Assembly: GCA_916610825.1 (NCBI GenBank)
Contig: OU744448.1
Coordinates: 15,003,936 to 15,067,935 of the forward strand
Direction of reading: 5' to 3'
DNA length: 64,000 nucleotides
DNA from: Haliclystus octoradiatus
Taxonomy: Eukaryota > Cnidaria > Staurozoa > Stauromedusae > Haliclystidae
Below the pieces are notes generated by a model. It saw nothing but the letters and a program-made list of their open reading frames with translations, did not search any database and was not told where the DNA came from. Position numbers and translations under genes: made by a program. Shown piece by piece: positions 11,001 through 20,634 of the stretch (its first letter is position 1; each line of letters begins with the position of its first letter).

Positions 11001-11963
11001 GAGGCGTGTAATGACTGTCAAATCACATCAAGAAATAATAGAAAAGAGCCTTTAAAGCCAACACCACTGCCTTCAAGGCCATGGCAGAAAATTGCCTGTG
11101 ATTTATTTACACACAATAATAAATCATACATAGTTTTTATGGATTATTACTCTCGATGGATAGACATTAAACTGTTAACAAATACGAGATGCTCGACTAC
11201 AATCTCAAAATTTAAAAGTGTGTTTGCAACACATGGCATACCTGATACAGTGGTGAGCGATAATGGTCCACAATTTTCAGCATCAGAATTTGAGGATTTT
11301 GCTATATCTTATGGGTTTCATCATGATCCAACTGATCCATATCATCCGCAATCAAATGGGGATGCAGAAAGAGGCGTAGCCATTGCGAAAAAGATTTTAA
11401 GCCAAGCTGATGTTGATTTGGCATTGTTACAACATAGAAATACAACACATAGTACAACAGGTGTTGCACCAGCTGTAGCGCTGATGGGACGAAATCTTCA
11501 GACGAAATTGCCAGTTCTACCATCAACTCTCATACCAAAATCACCAGTGGATAGACAGATGAGGAAAAATGATATTCAACAAAAAGAAAGGTACAAGAAA
11601 AATTATGACTCTCGAAATGGAGCACGAGATTTACCGGTATTAAAAGTAAATGATTACGTACGTACTCGTATTGGGAAGGATAACAAATGGAGTGAAAAAG
11701 GGAAAATAATTGCTGCTAATAAGTCAAGAAGATCATACTTAATTAAATTCAATGGAGCAATATACAGGAGGAATCGGCAACATCTAAAGTTAGTACCAAG
11801 TATTACTACTGATGAAGAAGATCATGATCTAGAAGTAGCCGATGATACTAACGATAATGATGTATTGCAAAATAATGGGAGAAATGGTGATACAAATGGT
11901 GATACAGCTACAAGAAAGAGTGGTAGAGTGGTTAGACCACCAAATAGATTTATTCCAGATTAA
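8067..11963 (+). CDS. Element C Gag-Pol polyprotein
   Basis: This is a single 1298-residue frame starting at ATG 8067 (MAQYQQPAKFSFKP). The N-terminal 200 residues are a capsid-like Gag (WEDWLDDFNRFRRI). Two zinc knuckles follow at about residues 226-258 (CSQCGYQHEQDRC, then CNKCKRPGHFAKMC). The protease has a canonical LDTGAD near residue 309. The reverse transcriptase has IMDD near residue 574, where most relatives have YVDD or YIDD. RNase H carries SADASSFGLGG. Integrase has the HHCC module (HESHQG...CNDC) near residues 945-985 and the DDE core with ACDLF, SDNGPQF and GDAERG. Gag and Pol are fused without a frameshift, so the Gag:Pol ratio must be set in another way, for instance by proteolysis. 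No defect is visible. Confidence 0.95.
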   Translation: MAQYQQPAKFSFKPADWEDWLDDFNRFRRISFLDKQVGENQRDALIYCMGSREASKIFKTLSLDAKIKPDDAEEYYKEISEKFTRYFIPKRNIIHERAIFNERRQNQGESVEEYLRSLQELVIHCSYIDADDHVHDRLVLGLKDKQVKQKLQLTSGLTLAKAIDISRQTEMIKMQIKQQSRMNEDDDSVSSVNEELSVQELRSNKGRYQRNWSSTATRTTRQNQDCSQCGYQHEQDRCPAKGKSCNKCKRPGHFAKMCRSKNIREIVEVETDEDSNDEFYLDSITYNKANAEPWNINMKINMKDIEFKLDTGADVTVITESTWKSLYPKPELAAVSKHLSSPGGAVRCVGKFTTKLCHGSTFENCEIYVIRGTKNNLLGRNELITFNLIKRIDNIENNIFASFGKMITTPVKITLKDGATPSCVTAPRRVPFPILPEVKKELLRMEEKGIIRKVSSPSDWCSPMVPVVKKNGKVRICVDYKKLNCNVKREHFMLPNLDDVAPNLAGAKHFSALDASGGYYQIPLDEESSMLTTFITPIGRFCFNRIPMGISCAPEIFQKKMEDLLSDIDGCNVIMDDIIVYGNTEQEHNQRLDKVYDKIYKSGLKLNKEKCQINCQELKYFGHTISSDGIRPHSDRLNALFQLQAPNNISELRTIMGMLNYLTKFVPNMSSKLYPLSELLKGDKSWYWGSPQIQALIDIKEELKNLPSLVFYDPNQELMVSADASSFGLGGVLLQRCQGEFRPVAFCSRQLSKSEKRYAQIEKEALASVWACEKFAKYLIGLPSFELITDHKPLVPLMTTKNLDECPIRCQRLLMRLMRFNPNVTHVPGKDLLIADALSRNPVILPSDHETLKSDEIELFVNTIVQGWPVSHNRLEAIKTATGKDETLIEVKRYIINGWPAVRSSVNNNVKAYIKHQSELSIVKELIIYQGRIVIPSILQNDIMHKLHESHQGITKCRENAKISVWWPGIGKSITETIEACNDCQITSRNNRKEPLKPTPLPSRPWQKIACDLFTHNNKSYIVFMDYYSRWIDIKLLTNTRCSTTISKFKSVFATHGIPDTVVSDNGPQFSASEFEDFAISYGFHHDPTDPYHPQSNGDAERGVAIAKKILSQADVDLALLQHRNTTHSTTGVAPAVALMGRNLQTKLPVLPSTLIPKSPVDRQMRKNDIQQKERYKKNYDSRNGARDLPVLKVNDYVRTRIGKDNKWSEKGKIIAANKSRRSYLIKFNGAIYRRNRQHLKLVPSITTDEEDHDLEVADDTNDNDVLQNNGRNGDTNGDTATRKSGRVVRPPNRFIPD

Positions 11964-12103
11964 TTAGAAAATAAATAACGTTAATTCTTAACAATCAAAC
12001 AATGATCTCACAGTTTTATCATAATCATAAATAATTACCAAGGACTTTAATAAGGAACTTTAATAATCAATAAATAGAATCTTACAGTTATTAATTATGT
12101 TTT

Positions 12104-12116
12104 AAGGGAAGGGAGA
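12104..12116 (+). promoter_or_regulatory. Element C polypurine tract
   Basis: Thirteen purines, AAGGGAAGGGAGA, abut the 3' LTR. This is the standard position for plus-strand DNA priming. Confidence 0.9.
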
Positions 12117-12295
12117 TGTTACGTACAGCTTAACTGTATGTAACCTGAGTAAGTGTAACCTGATATGAGCGTGACTGCTATTATCGAATATGTATGTAAC
12201 CTATGTTTTAGTTTATTCCCCTCGTGGCAACTGTACGAACATGTTGTATTGAAGTCTTAATTATATACTATCAATCTATCAGCTTGATTGTGACA
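12117..12295 (+). repeat. Element C 3' LTR (179 bp)
   Basis: It is identical to the 5' LTR at 7793-7971. The target duplication TAATG follows at 12296-12300. Confidence 0.95.
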
Positions 12296-12298
12296 TAA

Positions 12299-12503
12299 TG
12301 TACCAGAATATTCCAATTGAAAGCAATGATAAAAGCAGTTAATACTCAAAGACAACAACAGTAATTTCTTCAAACCTTTTCTCTTAAACTTCAACAAGGA
12401 ACTCAACTTAAAAACGATTGTGAAATCTCTCACAAAGTACAAAAATACATAAAGGGGAATGACCATCTACATGTGGATTCCCTTATAATAGGAATCCATT
12501 ACA
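12299..12503 (-). repeat. Presumed 3' LTR of element D
   Basis: This segment starts TGTACCAG and ends CCATTACA on the plus strand, so its ends are a 4-bp inverted TGTA/TACA. On the minus strand a purine-rich run precedes it. No second LTR copy is in the window because the 5' part of D is missing, so the borders are inferred only. Confidence 0.5.
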
Positions 12504-12515
12504 TCATCCCCTCCC
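12504..12515 (-). promoter_or_regulatory. Element D polypurine tract
   Basis: On the minus strand the sequence AAGGGAGGGGATGA precedes the presumed 3' LTR. The composition and position fit a plus-strand primer, but the exact LTR edge is not proven. Confidence 0.55.
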
Positions 12516-12616
12516 TTGAAACAATTGGTCATAGATAATTAATTATAGAGCTAACGTATTGTAGATTAAAGCATATTGAATTACAGTAAATTGGCATTAA
12601 AAATTTTAAATCAGTA

Positions 12617-15600
12617 TCAATCAGAATCACTGACATCAGTACTGTAGTCCGTTAAGTGTTTTGGTCGATTTGTTCGACGGGTGGATTGGCGTCTCGTAGG
12701 CGAGGCTGGTGATGTTGCATTCGCAGTTGATTGCTGCCACAGCTCTTTGTTGTGATGTTTTAGTACCATCTTGTCATTCGACTTGTTTGTTTTGTCATTT
12801 GAAGACGAATTGTTTTGACAAGTATTAGATGTAGTAGAAGATGCTGATAGGACTTTTGGATCACCGTGAACATGGAGTAATTTCACACTTTTAGCTTCCA
12901 CATGGAGCTTGATCCGTCCTTCGTGCTGAACAGTACATTTTCCTTTCTTCTCCATTTTGTAGGTATGGTATGGTAAGACTTCTACGATGATATATGGCCC
13001 AACATATTTTGGAAGTAGTTTCTTCTTTTGTCCTTTACGGTGGTAGAAAGATTTTAACCATACACTGTCTCCAACTTGATACAAATTTGGCATTTCAGAT
13101 TCATCAACTCTGACTGAAAATTGTTGATTTCTGCATCGCTCGTGAGCTTCTTTTAACCGTTGCTTTAATTGGTTTGCATAACTTGATAAAATCATTTCTT
13201 CATCGTCGGTTTCCACTTTGTATAAGTCTTCTGGGAGCCGAACTTCTCTCCCAAGCATCAAAAAATTTGAAGTTTCACCTGTTGTTGTGTTGGGTGTTGC
13301 ACGAATCGTTCTCATTATTTGCGGTAGTAATTCATCCCATTCACTAGGTGGATTTTCCAGCAGCAAAGCTCTTAGTGAATCACCCAATACTCTATTCAAT
13401 CTTTCACAGACACTGTTTGCTTGAGGGCGGTATGGTGTTGTCTTCGTCTTGTCTGCTCCCCATAACTTGCAACACTCCCAAAATACCTCCGATTCAAATT
13501 GTCGTCCCTGGTCTGAATGAATCTGTTCTGGTATGCCAAAGTATTGCAACACTTTTTCGTCTAGTACCTTGGCCACTGTCTTTGCTGTGCCATCAGGCAT
13601 AGGAATCGCATCACTCCAGCGAGTAAAATGATCTGTCAACACTAAAATTTGACAATTGCCTTGAGTCGTTGTTGGAAAAGGCCCACATAAGTCTATTGCC
13701 ACTTTTTGCCAAGGTCTTCCAGCATATAAACGATGTCGAGATGTTGCTGTTGTAGTCTTTCCTCCTTTGCTGACCTGGCAAGTAGTACAGGATTGAACAT
13801 ATCTTCTGATGTCTGCTGTCATTCCTGGCCAATACCAATCAAGTTTGACCCTTGTAGTTGTCCTTTGAATTCCACTGTGTATCATACCATGTTTCTTTTT
13901 GATGATCTCCTTTCTCAGTACCTCAGGACAAACTCTTGCATTTCTCCGTCTGTCATTTACTGGTACTCGTAAAACCAACACACCATCATTGCGAATATAT
14001 AAATGGTCTTGTAATTTTGCCAATTTACTAGTTTCTGACCCCATCTCTGCTAATTCACTGTCTGGTATACTTCTCCCTTCTCTGACACATCTGTATATAG
14101 GGCCTACATGTGGATCTTTTTGCTGTTGTTCTACCAAGGGCTCGCTTCCTACTTCTACATGTTGAATTTTTATCTCTTGACCTTTTGATGATGGTGCTGC
14201 CATTGTAAGTGTTTGATCCTCACTTGGTGACGATGATAGATTTGTTTTATCAACATTATTTTTCGTCAGTTTGGAACACTGTCTACAATCTGATTGGCAT
14301 TGTCGGCTCAGGCCATCAGCATTGCCATGGGCAGTTCCTCTTCGATGTATTATTTTGAATTCGTACTGGCTTAGAGTAGCTGTCCATCTTGCTGTTTGTC
14401 CTTCAGGAATGGCTGTTTTTAGAATTGATACCAAGGCAGAGTGATCAGTTCTTATTGTAAATGCTCGACCATATAGATATGGGTGGAAATGTTTTACTGC
14501 TTTCACAATTGCTAACAATTCTTTCCTTGTAACACAGTAATTTTTCTCAGAAGGTGACAAGGTCTTTGAGTAATATGCAATAACTTTTTCTTTGCCTTCT
14601 TGTATTTGGGATAAAACTGCTCCTGTTCCAACCTGGCTGGCATCTGTGTCGACTATAAATGGTAGAGAAAAGTCAGGGTATGCTAATATTGGGGCTCTGA
14701 CCAGAGCATCTTTTAATGCTTCAAAAGCTATGTGGCAGGATTCATCCCAGTTAAAGTTTACTCTCGAAGAGCTTAGTATTGATAGTGGCCTTGCCAGCTC
14801 GGAGTACGATGATATAAAACGTCTGTAGTAGCTTGTTGTCCCTAGAAATGCTCGTACATCTTGCTTTGTTTTTGGTTTCGGCCATTCTCTGATAGCTTCC
14901 AGTTTCTTTGGATCTGTATGCACTCCATTGTTATTAATTACATGTCCAAGATACTGGACTTCTGACTTTAGTAAAAAACATTTTCGTGGTTTTAACTTCA
15001 AGTTTGCTTCACGTAGTCTGTGTAAGACTTCGCCAAGACGTTCTAAATGTTCATTAAAAGTTTTGCTGTATACAATTATGTCATCTAAATAGACCAAAAG
15101 AGTTTTCCAATGAAGACCACGAAATATGTTCTCCATCAGCCTTTCAAAAGTTCCAGGGGCACCAGTAAGACCAAATGGTAAAACTTTCCACTCCCATAAC
15201 CCACTCCTTGTCACAAATGCTGATCTTTCCTTTGCATCCTCATCCAGTGGTACTTGCCAATATCCTGATGTTAGATCCAGGGTGCTGAAAAGTGTACTTC
15301 CTCCAAGTGCATCCAACGTTTCGTCAATCCTCGGAAGTGGGAATGCTGTTTTTTTTTGTTATGTCATTAATTTGGCGATAATCGATGCAAAACCTCCATG
15401 TGTTATCCTTCTTTTTAACCAAAACAACTGGCGAGCTCCACTCTCCGTAGCCCTCCTCTATTAGATCTTGTTCTTTTAATTTCAGTACTTGTCGCTCGAT
15501 TTCTTCTTCCTGATGGGGGCCGTGGCGCTATTTCTTTTGCCTGATCGGTTGAGCCCCTTCTGTCAATGTAATTTTATGGGTTGTAAGAGTTGTTCTTCCG

Positions 15601-15990
15601 ATATCAGCGTCATCCTTACTAAAGACATCTTCGAATCGTATCAGTAGTTCTTTTAGACGCATTTGCTCCTCCTCGTTCAGGCCTTCACTCCACTTCTGTA
15701 ATTGTTCCTTCAGATGATCAGGGGTTGCAAGTTGATTTATTTCATCCCATTTGAAGGCGTTCATTGTATTGTGCGTACTGATTGGAACATTTGATATTTG
15801 ACTTGTTTCAGTACATATTGCTACAACCTTGCCTGACTTTAGCGACAACTCATTTTCTTCTGTATTCATCAATCTTATCGGAATAGTTCCATGGCTGGCT
15901 TTTGCTACTGTTTGCGCCACCAGGAGTCCTGGGACATCATGTCTTTGTTCTACTATTCCTTCTTCACCATTGTTGTCATGACTTAATTGA
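12617..15990 (-). pseudogene. Element D pol, degenerate Ty3/gypsy-type
   Basis: The minus strand encodes a truncated Pol. It starts with a post-protease linker (DVPGLLVAQTVAKASHG). RT follows, with YLDD (LVYLDDIIVYS), then RNase H (VDTDASQVGTG), an HHCC module (HSGIQRTT...CTTC), a DDE core (AIDLCGPF, HSDQGRQF, VCERLN) and a GPY/F-like module (PKYVGPYIIVEVL). This architecture differs from elements A, C, E and F, so D belongs to another Ty3/gypsy lineage. Two lesions lie at the start of RT. One is an in-frame TAG at 15528-15530. The other is a frame change at a nine-T run, 15349-15357. Gag, protease and the 5' LTR are absent because the sequence changes to Harbinger at about 15.98 kb. The C-terminal 899 residues are open. 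Confidence 0.85.
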
Positions 15991-16809
15991 GCTATAATTA
16001 TAACCAATTTAACCAGATTTAAATGGAGTAAGAAACACGAATTGGCTTTTGCTAAAGAGTGTTTAGTTGTTGAACCTTTTGCCCATCGTCCTGGCACAAG
16101 TGAGAGGGTTACAAAATTTAAGAAAATTGCTGCTTCGTTAAATGTCTTGACCAGTCCATGCTTTTCAATCAAAGCATACCGAGCTGTCCGTGAAAAGTTT
16201 TCAAGTATAATGGAAAACTTTGAGTTAACTGAAAAACGAGAACGTTTGGCCACGGGCATAGCTGGTCGTGTTGTCGATGAACTTTGGACAGCCCTTACTA
16301 ACATATCAGAGAAAATGACAGAATATAAGGAAAAATGGGATAAAGAAGATAACGACTTGAGCAAGAAAACCGAACAAGACGGTGCAATGGCATTAGAAAT
16401 TAGAAAGCAGGCTACGGAAAGAATAGGCGAAACTAGAAAACGACAAGATGATGAAGAAAAAGGGGAACCATTAAGCACAACGCCAACATCGACCCGTACT
16501 CGAAAACGAAACAAATCGGCTGATGTATTCTCTTTGGTGCAGGAGAGTGTGGCCTACAAAAAGAAACGTGAAGAGATGGCAAGTATAGAACTCGAAAAAG
16601 AGAGAGAAGAGAGACGGCAAGAACGCGAGGATCAGAAGTTAGCAAGAGAGAGTCATGAAATTCAACAAAATCAGTTGTTGTTAATGCTACATGAGCAAAA
16701 TAAAGAAAGCAAGGAGCAACAAGCAAATATGATGTTACAAATTCAACAACAACAAAATCAAACAATGTCTATAATGCTTGAGATGATGAGACAATTGAAA
16801 AAAGATTAA
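15991..16809 (+). CDS. Harbinger Myb/SANT-like accessory protein, 5'-partial
   Basis: The open frame follows a stop at 15988-15990 and ends at 16809. The recognisable protein begins at RFKWSKKHELAFAKE, which matches the trihelix-like Myb/SANT domain of Harbinger accessory proteins (KW...HD..L..E.LVVEPF). It continues through the third helix (YRAVREKFSSIM). A Lys/Arg-rich linker with a possible nuclear signal (TRTRKRNKS) follows, then a long charged coiled coil (about residues 150-250) ending in a Gln-rich stretch. In known Harbingers this protein binds the transposase, imports it to the nucleus and helps DNA recognition. No in-frame ATG precedes the domain. A CAG at 16014-16016 could be a splice acceptor, and the first exon appears to be lost. 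Confidence 0.75.
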   Translation, partial: AIIITNLTRFKWSKKHELAFAKECLVVEPFAHRPGTSERVTKFKKIAASLNVLTSPCFSIKAYRAVREKFSSIMENFELTEKRERLATGIAGRVVDELWTALTNISEKMTEYKEKWDKEDNDLSKKTEQDGAMALEIRKQATERIGETRKRQDDEEKGEPLSTTPTSTRTRKRNKSADVFSLVQESVAYKKKREEMASIELEKEREERRQEREDQKLARESHEIQQNQLLLMLHEQNKESKEQQANMMLQIQQQQNQTMSIMLEMMRQLKKD

Positions 16810-17230
16810 ATTTTGTATAGCAATGTTATTATTTTTTATGTATTTATGTTTTATATATTATACTTGAAGTATATCCCCTTTGGATTCAATAGTTAAATTT
16901 CATTTCCAATAGAACATTTTTTCTGATACAAATTTTAATTACTTATAAATTAAATATTTACTTCTAATTCACAATTGTTTATTTTTATGTTTTGTAGTTA
17001 TAATATATTTTCTAATCATTTCCTCTATGAGTTATTTAAATTCTATTCAGAAAACGTCCATGTGAAGTTAAGGGGTAAACATCACAATGAAATTACAGGA
17101 ACTGAGTGGATGCAGAAAATCCAACTTCAATAAATTTGTAATACAATATATTTAACAATATTTAACAGTTATAACAGTATGTTTGAAGATGAATAACTCT
17201 AAAAATTAGAATTTTTTTTTAATTCAATTT
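16810..17230. other. AT-rich spacer between convergent Harbinger genes
   Basis: This stretch holds the 3' ends of both Harbinger genes. It contains runs of A and T and poly(A)-signal-like sequences, and no other gene is seen. Confidence 0.5.
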
Positions 17231-18402
17231 TTAGACACTGGCAAGGTACTCTTCTAACGTTGGAGGCTCTACGCCCATAAATTGACAAGTATTACATCCG
17301 TATAAGCATGTCAGTGAATTTTTGAGCAATGCACATGTTTCGTATATGGTTCCCACTTCCGATAGTTCTATTTTTAAATTCTTTTTAAAATCGATAAAAG
17401 CAAAATAGTTTACTATCTCCCCAAAAAGCCACTCAACAGAAATTCTTGCCTTACTCATCGATGTATTGAATGCCTGTTGGTCCTCATTCAAGCCAACGTT
17501 TGGGTACCCAACCTGAAGGTGTGGTCGTTGAGGGTATGCAGGGTCACCATAAATGCAAAGTGGGCGGCCATCTGGTGAATTGCAAAATTGACGCAATTCG
17601 TCCAATAATCCTGAGCGGGCAAGTATTCCGGCGTCATGACTTCTCCCCTCTGTAAACAAAATTTAAAGAATATCAATACAATCAGATTAATTCAGACAAT
17701 GGTGTGATTATTTTTAAAATATGGAAAATATCTATTTACCAATAGGTCCGTATAGATTGGCTATCAAGCCATTTGCAGCAACAATTGATTGGAATTTCAA
17801 CGCATGTACTCTTTTATGGCCATTATAAACTAAGCGTTGTCCTTGTCCAGGTCTACATATCGGCCTCACCGTCCCATCTATGAATCCCCAGCAATTTGAC
17901 AAGGCATTTGTCTTTGCAAATACAGCATCCGCATATTCTTGAAGCTTTCCTGGGGCAAGCCAAGGCTGGTCAAGGTTATGTAGAAGATTACTGCAATTTC
18001 CATGAATAATATTCATAACCTTGGAAATTATCATGCCTAATTCTGGAACTGATCGGCCAAATAATTGTGTTAGGTCTCCAAGTTTACAAGGATATGCAAA
18101 TCTTCGAAGTAAAATACATAGACCCTCAATACGGCCGGCAACTGTTCCATGTAGCAAACAAACTTCTCTGGTAACTTAAGAACCTGTGCCATTCTTGGAA
18201 TATCAACTTTTTCGAAACGAAAATTAGCGATACATTCGTCTGGTGACATCAAATTTAAATTAAATCTAGGAGTTTCCCAATAGGGAAAGACCAATGCTCT
18301 TTGTATAAAAGTTTCAAAACACAAAAGTAACTCCATTTCATCAATAAGGTCTTCTTCATAGAGCATAACAACAAGCATTTCCTTATCTGCACGAGTTGCC
18401 AT
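17231..18402 (-). pseudogene. Harbinger DDE transposase (HARBI1-like), frameshifted
   Basis: The reading starts at ATG 18402 (MATRADKEMLVVMLYEED). An N-terminal helical region is followed by the catalytic core. The first Asp is in WGFIDGTVRPI, the second in YGDPAYP and the Glu in RISVEWLFGEI. This is the pattern of the DDE superfamily-4 transposases that cut and paste Harbinger elements at 3-bp AT-rich sites. A 90-bp intron (17650-17739, GTAAAT...TTTACAG) separates ANLYGPI from GRSHDAG and is consistent with known Harbinger gene structure. Between PEKFVC and LHGTVAGRI, at about 18.15 kb, the frame changes by a net -1 or +2, so the gene is broken. All three catalytic residues remain. Confidence 0.85.
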
Positions 18403-18600
18403 TTTTAAAGTGAAAATTAATAGAATATGATAATGCGTTGTTCTACCGTCGTTGCCTACTGCGATCTGAAATACATTTTTACGAAAACGGTTTTCAGCGG
18501 TCCTAACAGTTGGTCACGTGACTGCTACCGTCGTCGTTCAAAAAATCTGAAACTACCTACTATATAAACTATGGTTCAATGTAAAAACCAAATGAATGAC

Positions 18601-20340
18601 TTCGTCTAGAGCATAAAGGATAAAGATTTCAGTTACAGTAGTGGGTTAAATACTTACTGCTATAGTGTGCAAGATCAATTGATGGCTTATAGGAACCAGA
18701 AACAGCCTGAACCAATCAGGAACATCAGAAATTCTTCCAAGAGTTAGAGGTAGCCTTCGACTTTCCTGAGCCCATTCGCACGAATCACAATAAACCAACC
18801 AAATTGACAAATTTTAGAGCAAAACAGATTACATAATTACAAAGTATTAGGTTGAAATAAACTTGAATGAAAAGGCATCCAAGGTGACTGACTGTCTGAT
18901 AAGTTTGATATCAGCCACGATTCATAGTTTCAAACCGTCGACCAAGAAAACTCTGATTTGATTTGAATTTAGCGCAAAGGTGAGATTGTCATTTTGCGCA
19001 CGCGCAAACAAATCATAATGACTGCAACTGCCTACCAAATAGTCACTGTGATTAGAATAATGCTGTATATTGGAGAATTGATCTTTAATTTCAAATATTT
19101 CTTTGATTTTGATCATTTAAATCAAGATTCAAAACGACAGAAGTGCTTACAGTTTTCCAACGATGACGATCGTTCCGTCAAAACATGATGTTTTCTCCTT
19201 TTATTTTGTATTCTATGCCCACAAAAGGTCTTCATAATGTTCATACAGTCCTTCGAGATAATGTAATCTATTATTTCTATTTTTGTTACTCCAATTTGAT
19301 CCAAAATAGTCCCGTAAACTTGATGTTTTAAGTTTTCTTCGACAGTTTGTTTACAAAATGTTGAAATTCAAAATTGCGGAATTCACTAAATTTCAATTTT
19401 TGTTCACACCTCGTAGTATTGTTCTTCGATGGGCCGATCAACCAACACCTTGCTGTAACTCACATGACACCAAAGTGCGCTATGATTGGGCACACCATAT
19501 TTTTGGTTTCTGGCACGGTTTTTGAAATTTAGTTTTATTAGGCCCTCACTGGAGCGCCGCGCGGAAATGAGAGCCGCGATGGAATGAGGCTAGTTGAAAT
19601 TCAAACACATCAGGGTTGGTGAGCCTTATGTCAAAGCGAGTTCGTCTGATCTGACATCAGGTCACGTGTTTTAATATAATGAACGCATGCGTACTATCTT
19701 ACATGTCCATAAAATTGAGAATCATCATCATCATCATCATTTATTCAGTGTCTATCGCCTATATTATATTGGGGTCAAAACGCAAGATTAGAAAAAAACA
19801 TAGCAGGGTTCAAAATATTCACCCAAGATAAACTAGCATTATAAAAGAGACCCTCTCAGGGGTTTTGGGGGACAAGGGAACAGGGGAACACCTCACTAAA
19901 TAACAGGGAACAAGGGAACATAGTTATATTTTTATGAACTCTTAATATGACTATTATGGATGCTGTTGAACAATTAGCTAGCTGACAGGCTGGGTATTTT
20001 GTGTACTGACATTATATACCGAGTTATGCCATGTCATAATGCCGAAATTGCCAATTGGTGGCATCACAAGTTGAAAATGTTTGGCTCGCTACGCTCGCAA
20101 TCCATTTTATTTTTGACCGGCAGACGCACCAAAACGCCCAAGTGCACCTTATTAATTTTTCTCGCGGCACTCACCAGTTTAGTCAAACCATGGTCAAACT
20201 ACCAACTTGTGCCAGCCGGGTCGAAAGCAGCGGCAATCGGAAGAAAGGGCCAAATCATTAGAGAAAGTTTTTTTCAGCGTTGTGAATGCATCCGTTGATT
20301 TTTAATTAATTTTTCAAATTTCAGCCCCTTCGTTGAGTCA
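18601..20340. other. Intergenic, mostly unassigned
   Basis: I see no gene that I can support. At 19721-19748 there is a (ATC)n run ending TTTATTCAG. On minus this is CTGAATAAATGATGATG, the same 3' tail found at 61227-61258. A GC-richer patch lies near 19550-19610. At 19860-19925 GGGAACAAGGGA-type direct repeats resemble a patch near 23790-23860. Confidence 0.4.
19721..19748 (-). repeat. LINE-like 3' tail, CTGAATAAATGATGATG...
   Basis: On the minus strand the sequence CTGAATAAATGATGATG continues as (ATG)n. The same junction of AATAAA and (ATG)n occurs at 61227-61258 with unrelated upstream sequence. That fits the 3' end of a non-LTR retrotransposon or of a SINE sharing its tail. Confidence 0.45.
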
Positions 20341-20634
20341 TTACGCTGGGACGTCGTAGCCGAACGGACAGAGAACGCCAGCCTCATCAGTCGAGCCGCC
20401 CGCACAACGACAGTATTGTGATATCAGCCTGCAGTAGGCATGGCATGACCGCAAAGCATGGCTTCTTTTTATCAGTTTTTTTATGAGTTTCTTATGAATT
20501 GCCTTATCGGACGTTGCACTTCGAATTAATTTCAATATTTTATTTGATGCTCGAGCGGCTGCTTCCGTCTTTCTTGACGTGTTTCTAAGGCACAGAGTTC
20601 TGTAGTGAGCTGCACAGGCTCGGCAGTTTTGCAA
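20341..20634 (-). CDS. Doubtful small basic, Cys-rich ORF
   Basis: This 97-codon frame on minus has no ATG in a good context and could be a 3' exon. Its base composition is more GC-rich than the surroundings. The product is strongly basic in the middle (KKLIKKLIKR) and then Cys-rich (CHAYCRLISQYCRCAGG). The layout resembles a processed peptide precursor, with a basic cleavage site before a Cys-rich segment, but no signal peptide is visible and I recognise no family. It may well be a chance frame in a repeat. Confidence 0.2.
   Translation of the reverse strand: MQNCRACAAHYRTLCLRNTSRKTEAAARASNKILKLIRSATSDKAIHKKLIKKLIKRSHALRSCHAYCRLISQYCRCAGGSTDEAGVLCPFGYDVPA

Larger units (their letters stand above)
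7793..12295 (+). mobile_element. Element C: intact Ty3/gypsy-type LTR retrotransposon
   Basis: This is a complete element with identical 179-bp LTRs (7793-7971 and 12117-12295), a perfect 5-bp target duplication TAATG (7788-7792 and 12296-12300), a PBS TGGTGTCAGATG starting directly after the 5' LTR and a polypurine tract AAGGGAAGGGAGA directly before the 3' LTR. It has one uninterrupted 1298-residue polyprotein. Identical LTRs and an open frame make it a candidate for recent or current activity. It sits between the host exons at 7.15-7.67 kb and the 3' end of element D. The TG of its target site coincides with the first two bases of the presumed element D LTR. Confidence 0.97.
15991..18600. 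mobile_element. PIF/Harbinger DNA transposon, truncated and inactive
   Basis: Two convergent genes typical of autonomous Harbinger elements lie here: a Myb/SANT-like DNA-binding protein on plus and a DDE transposase on minus. The left side passes directly into element D pol at about 15.98 kb with no terminal inverted repeat visible, so the element is truncated there or inserted with loss of its end. The right end is not defined, and 18600 is a rough limit. The transposase is frameshifted. The element cannot supply transposase as it stands. Confidence 0.75.

Noticed and set aside
18655..18800. Possible minus-strand host exon with a donor-like GTAAGTAT near 18650
   Set aside because: One frame is open over about 140 bp, but no acceptor or partner exon is found and the product is not recognised, so chance is likely.
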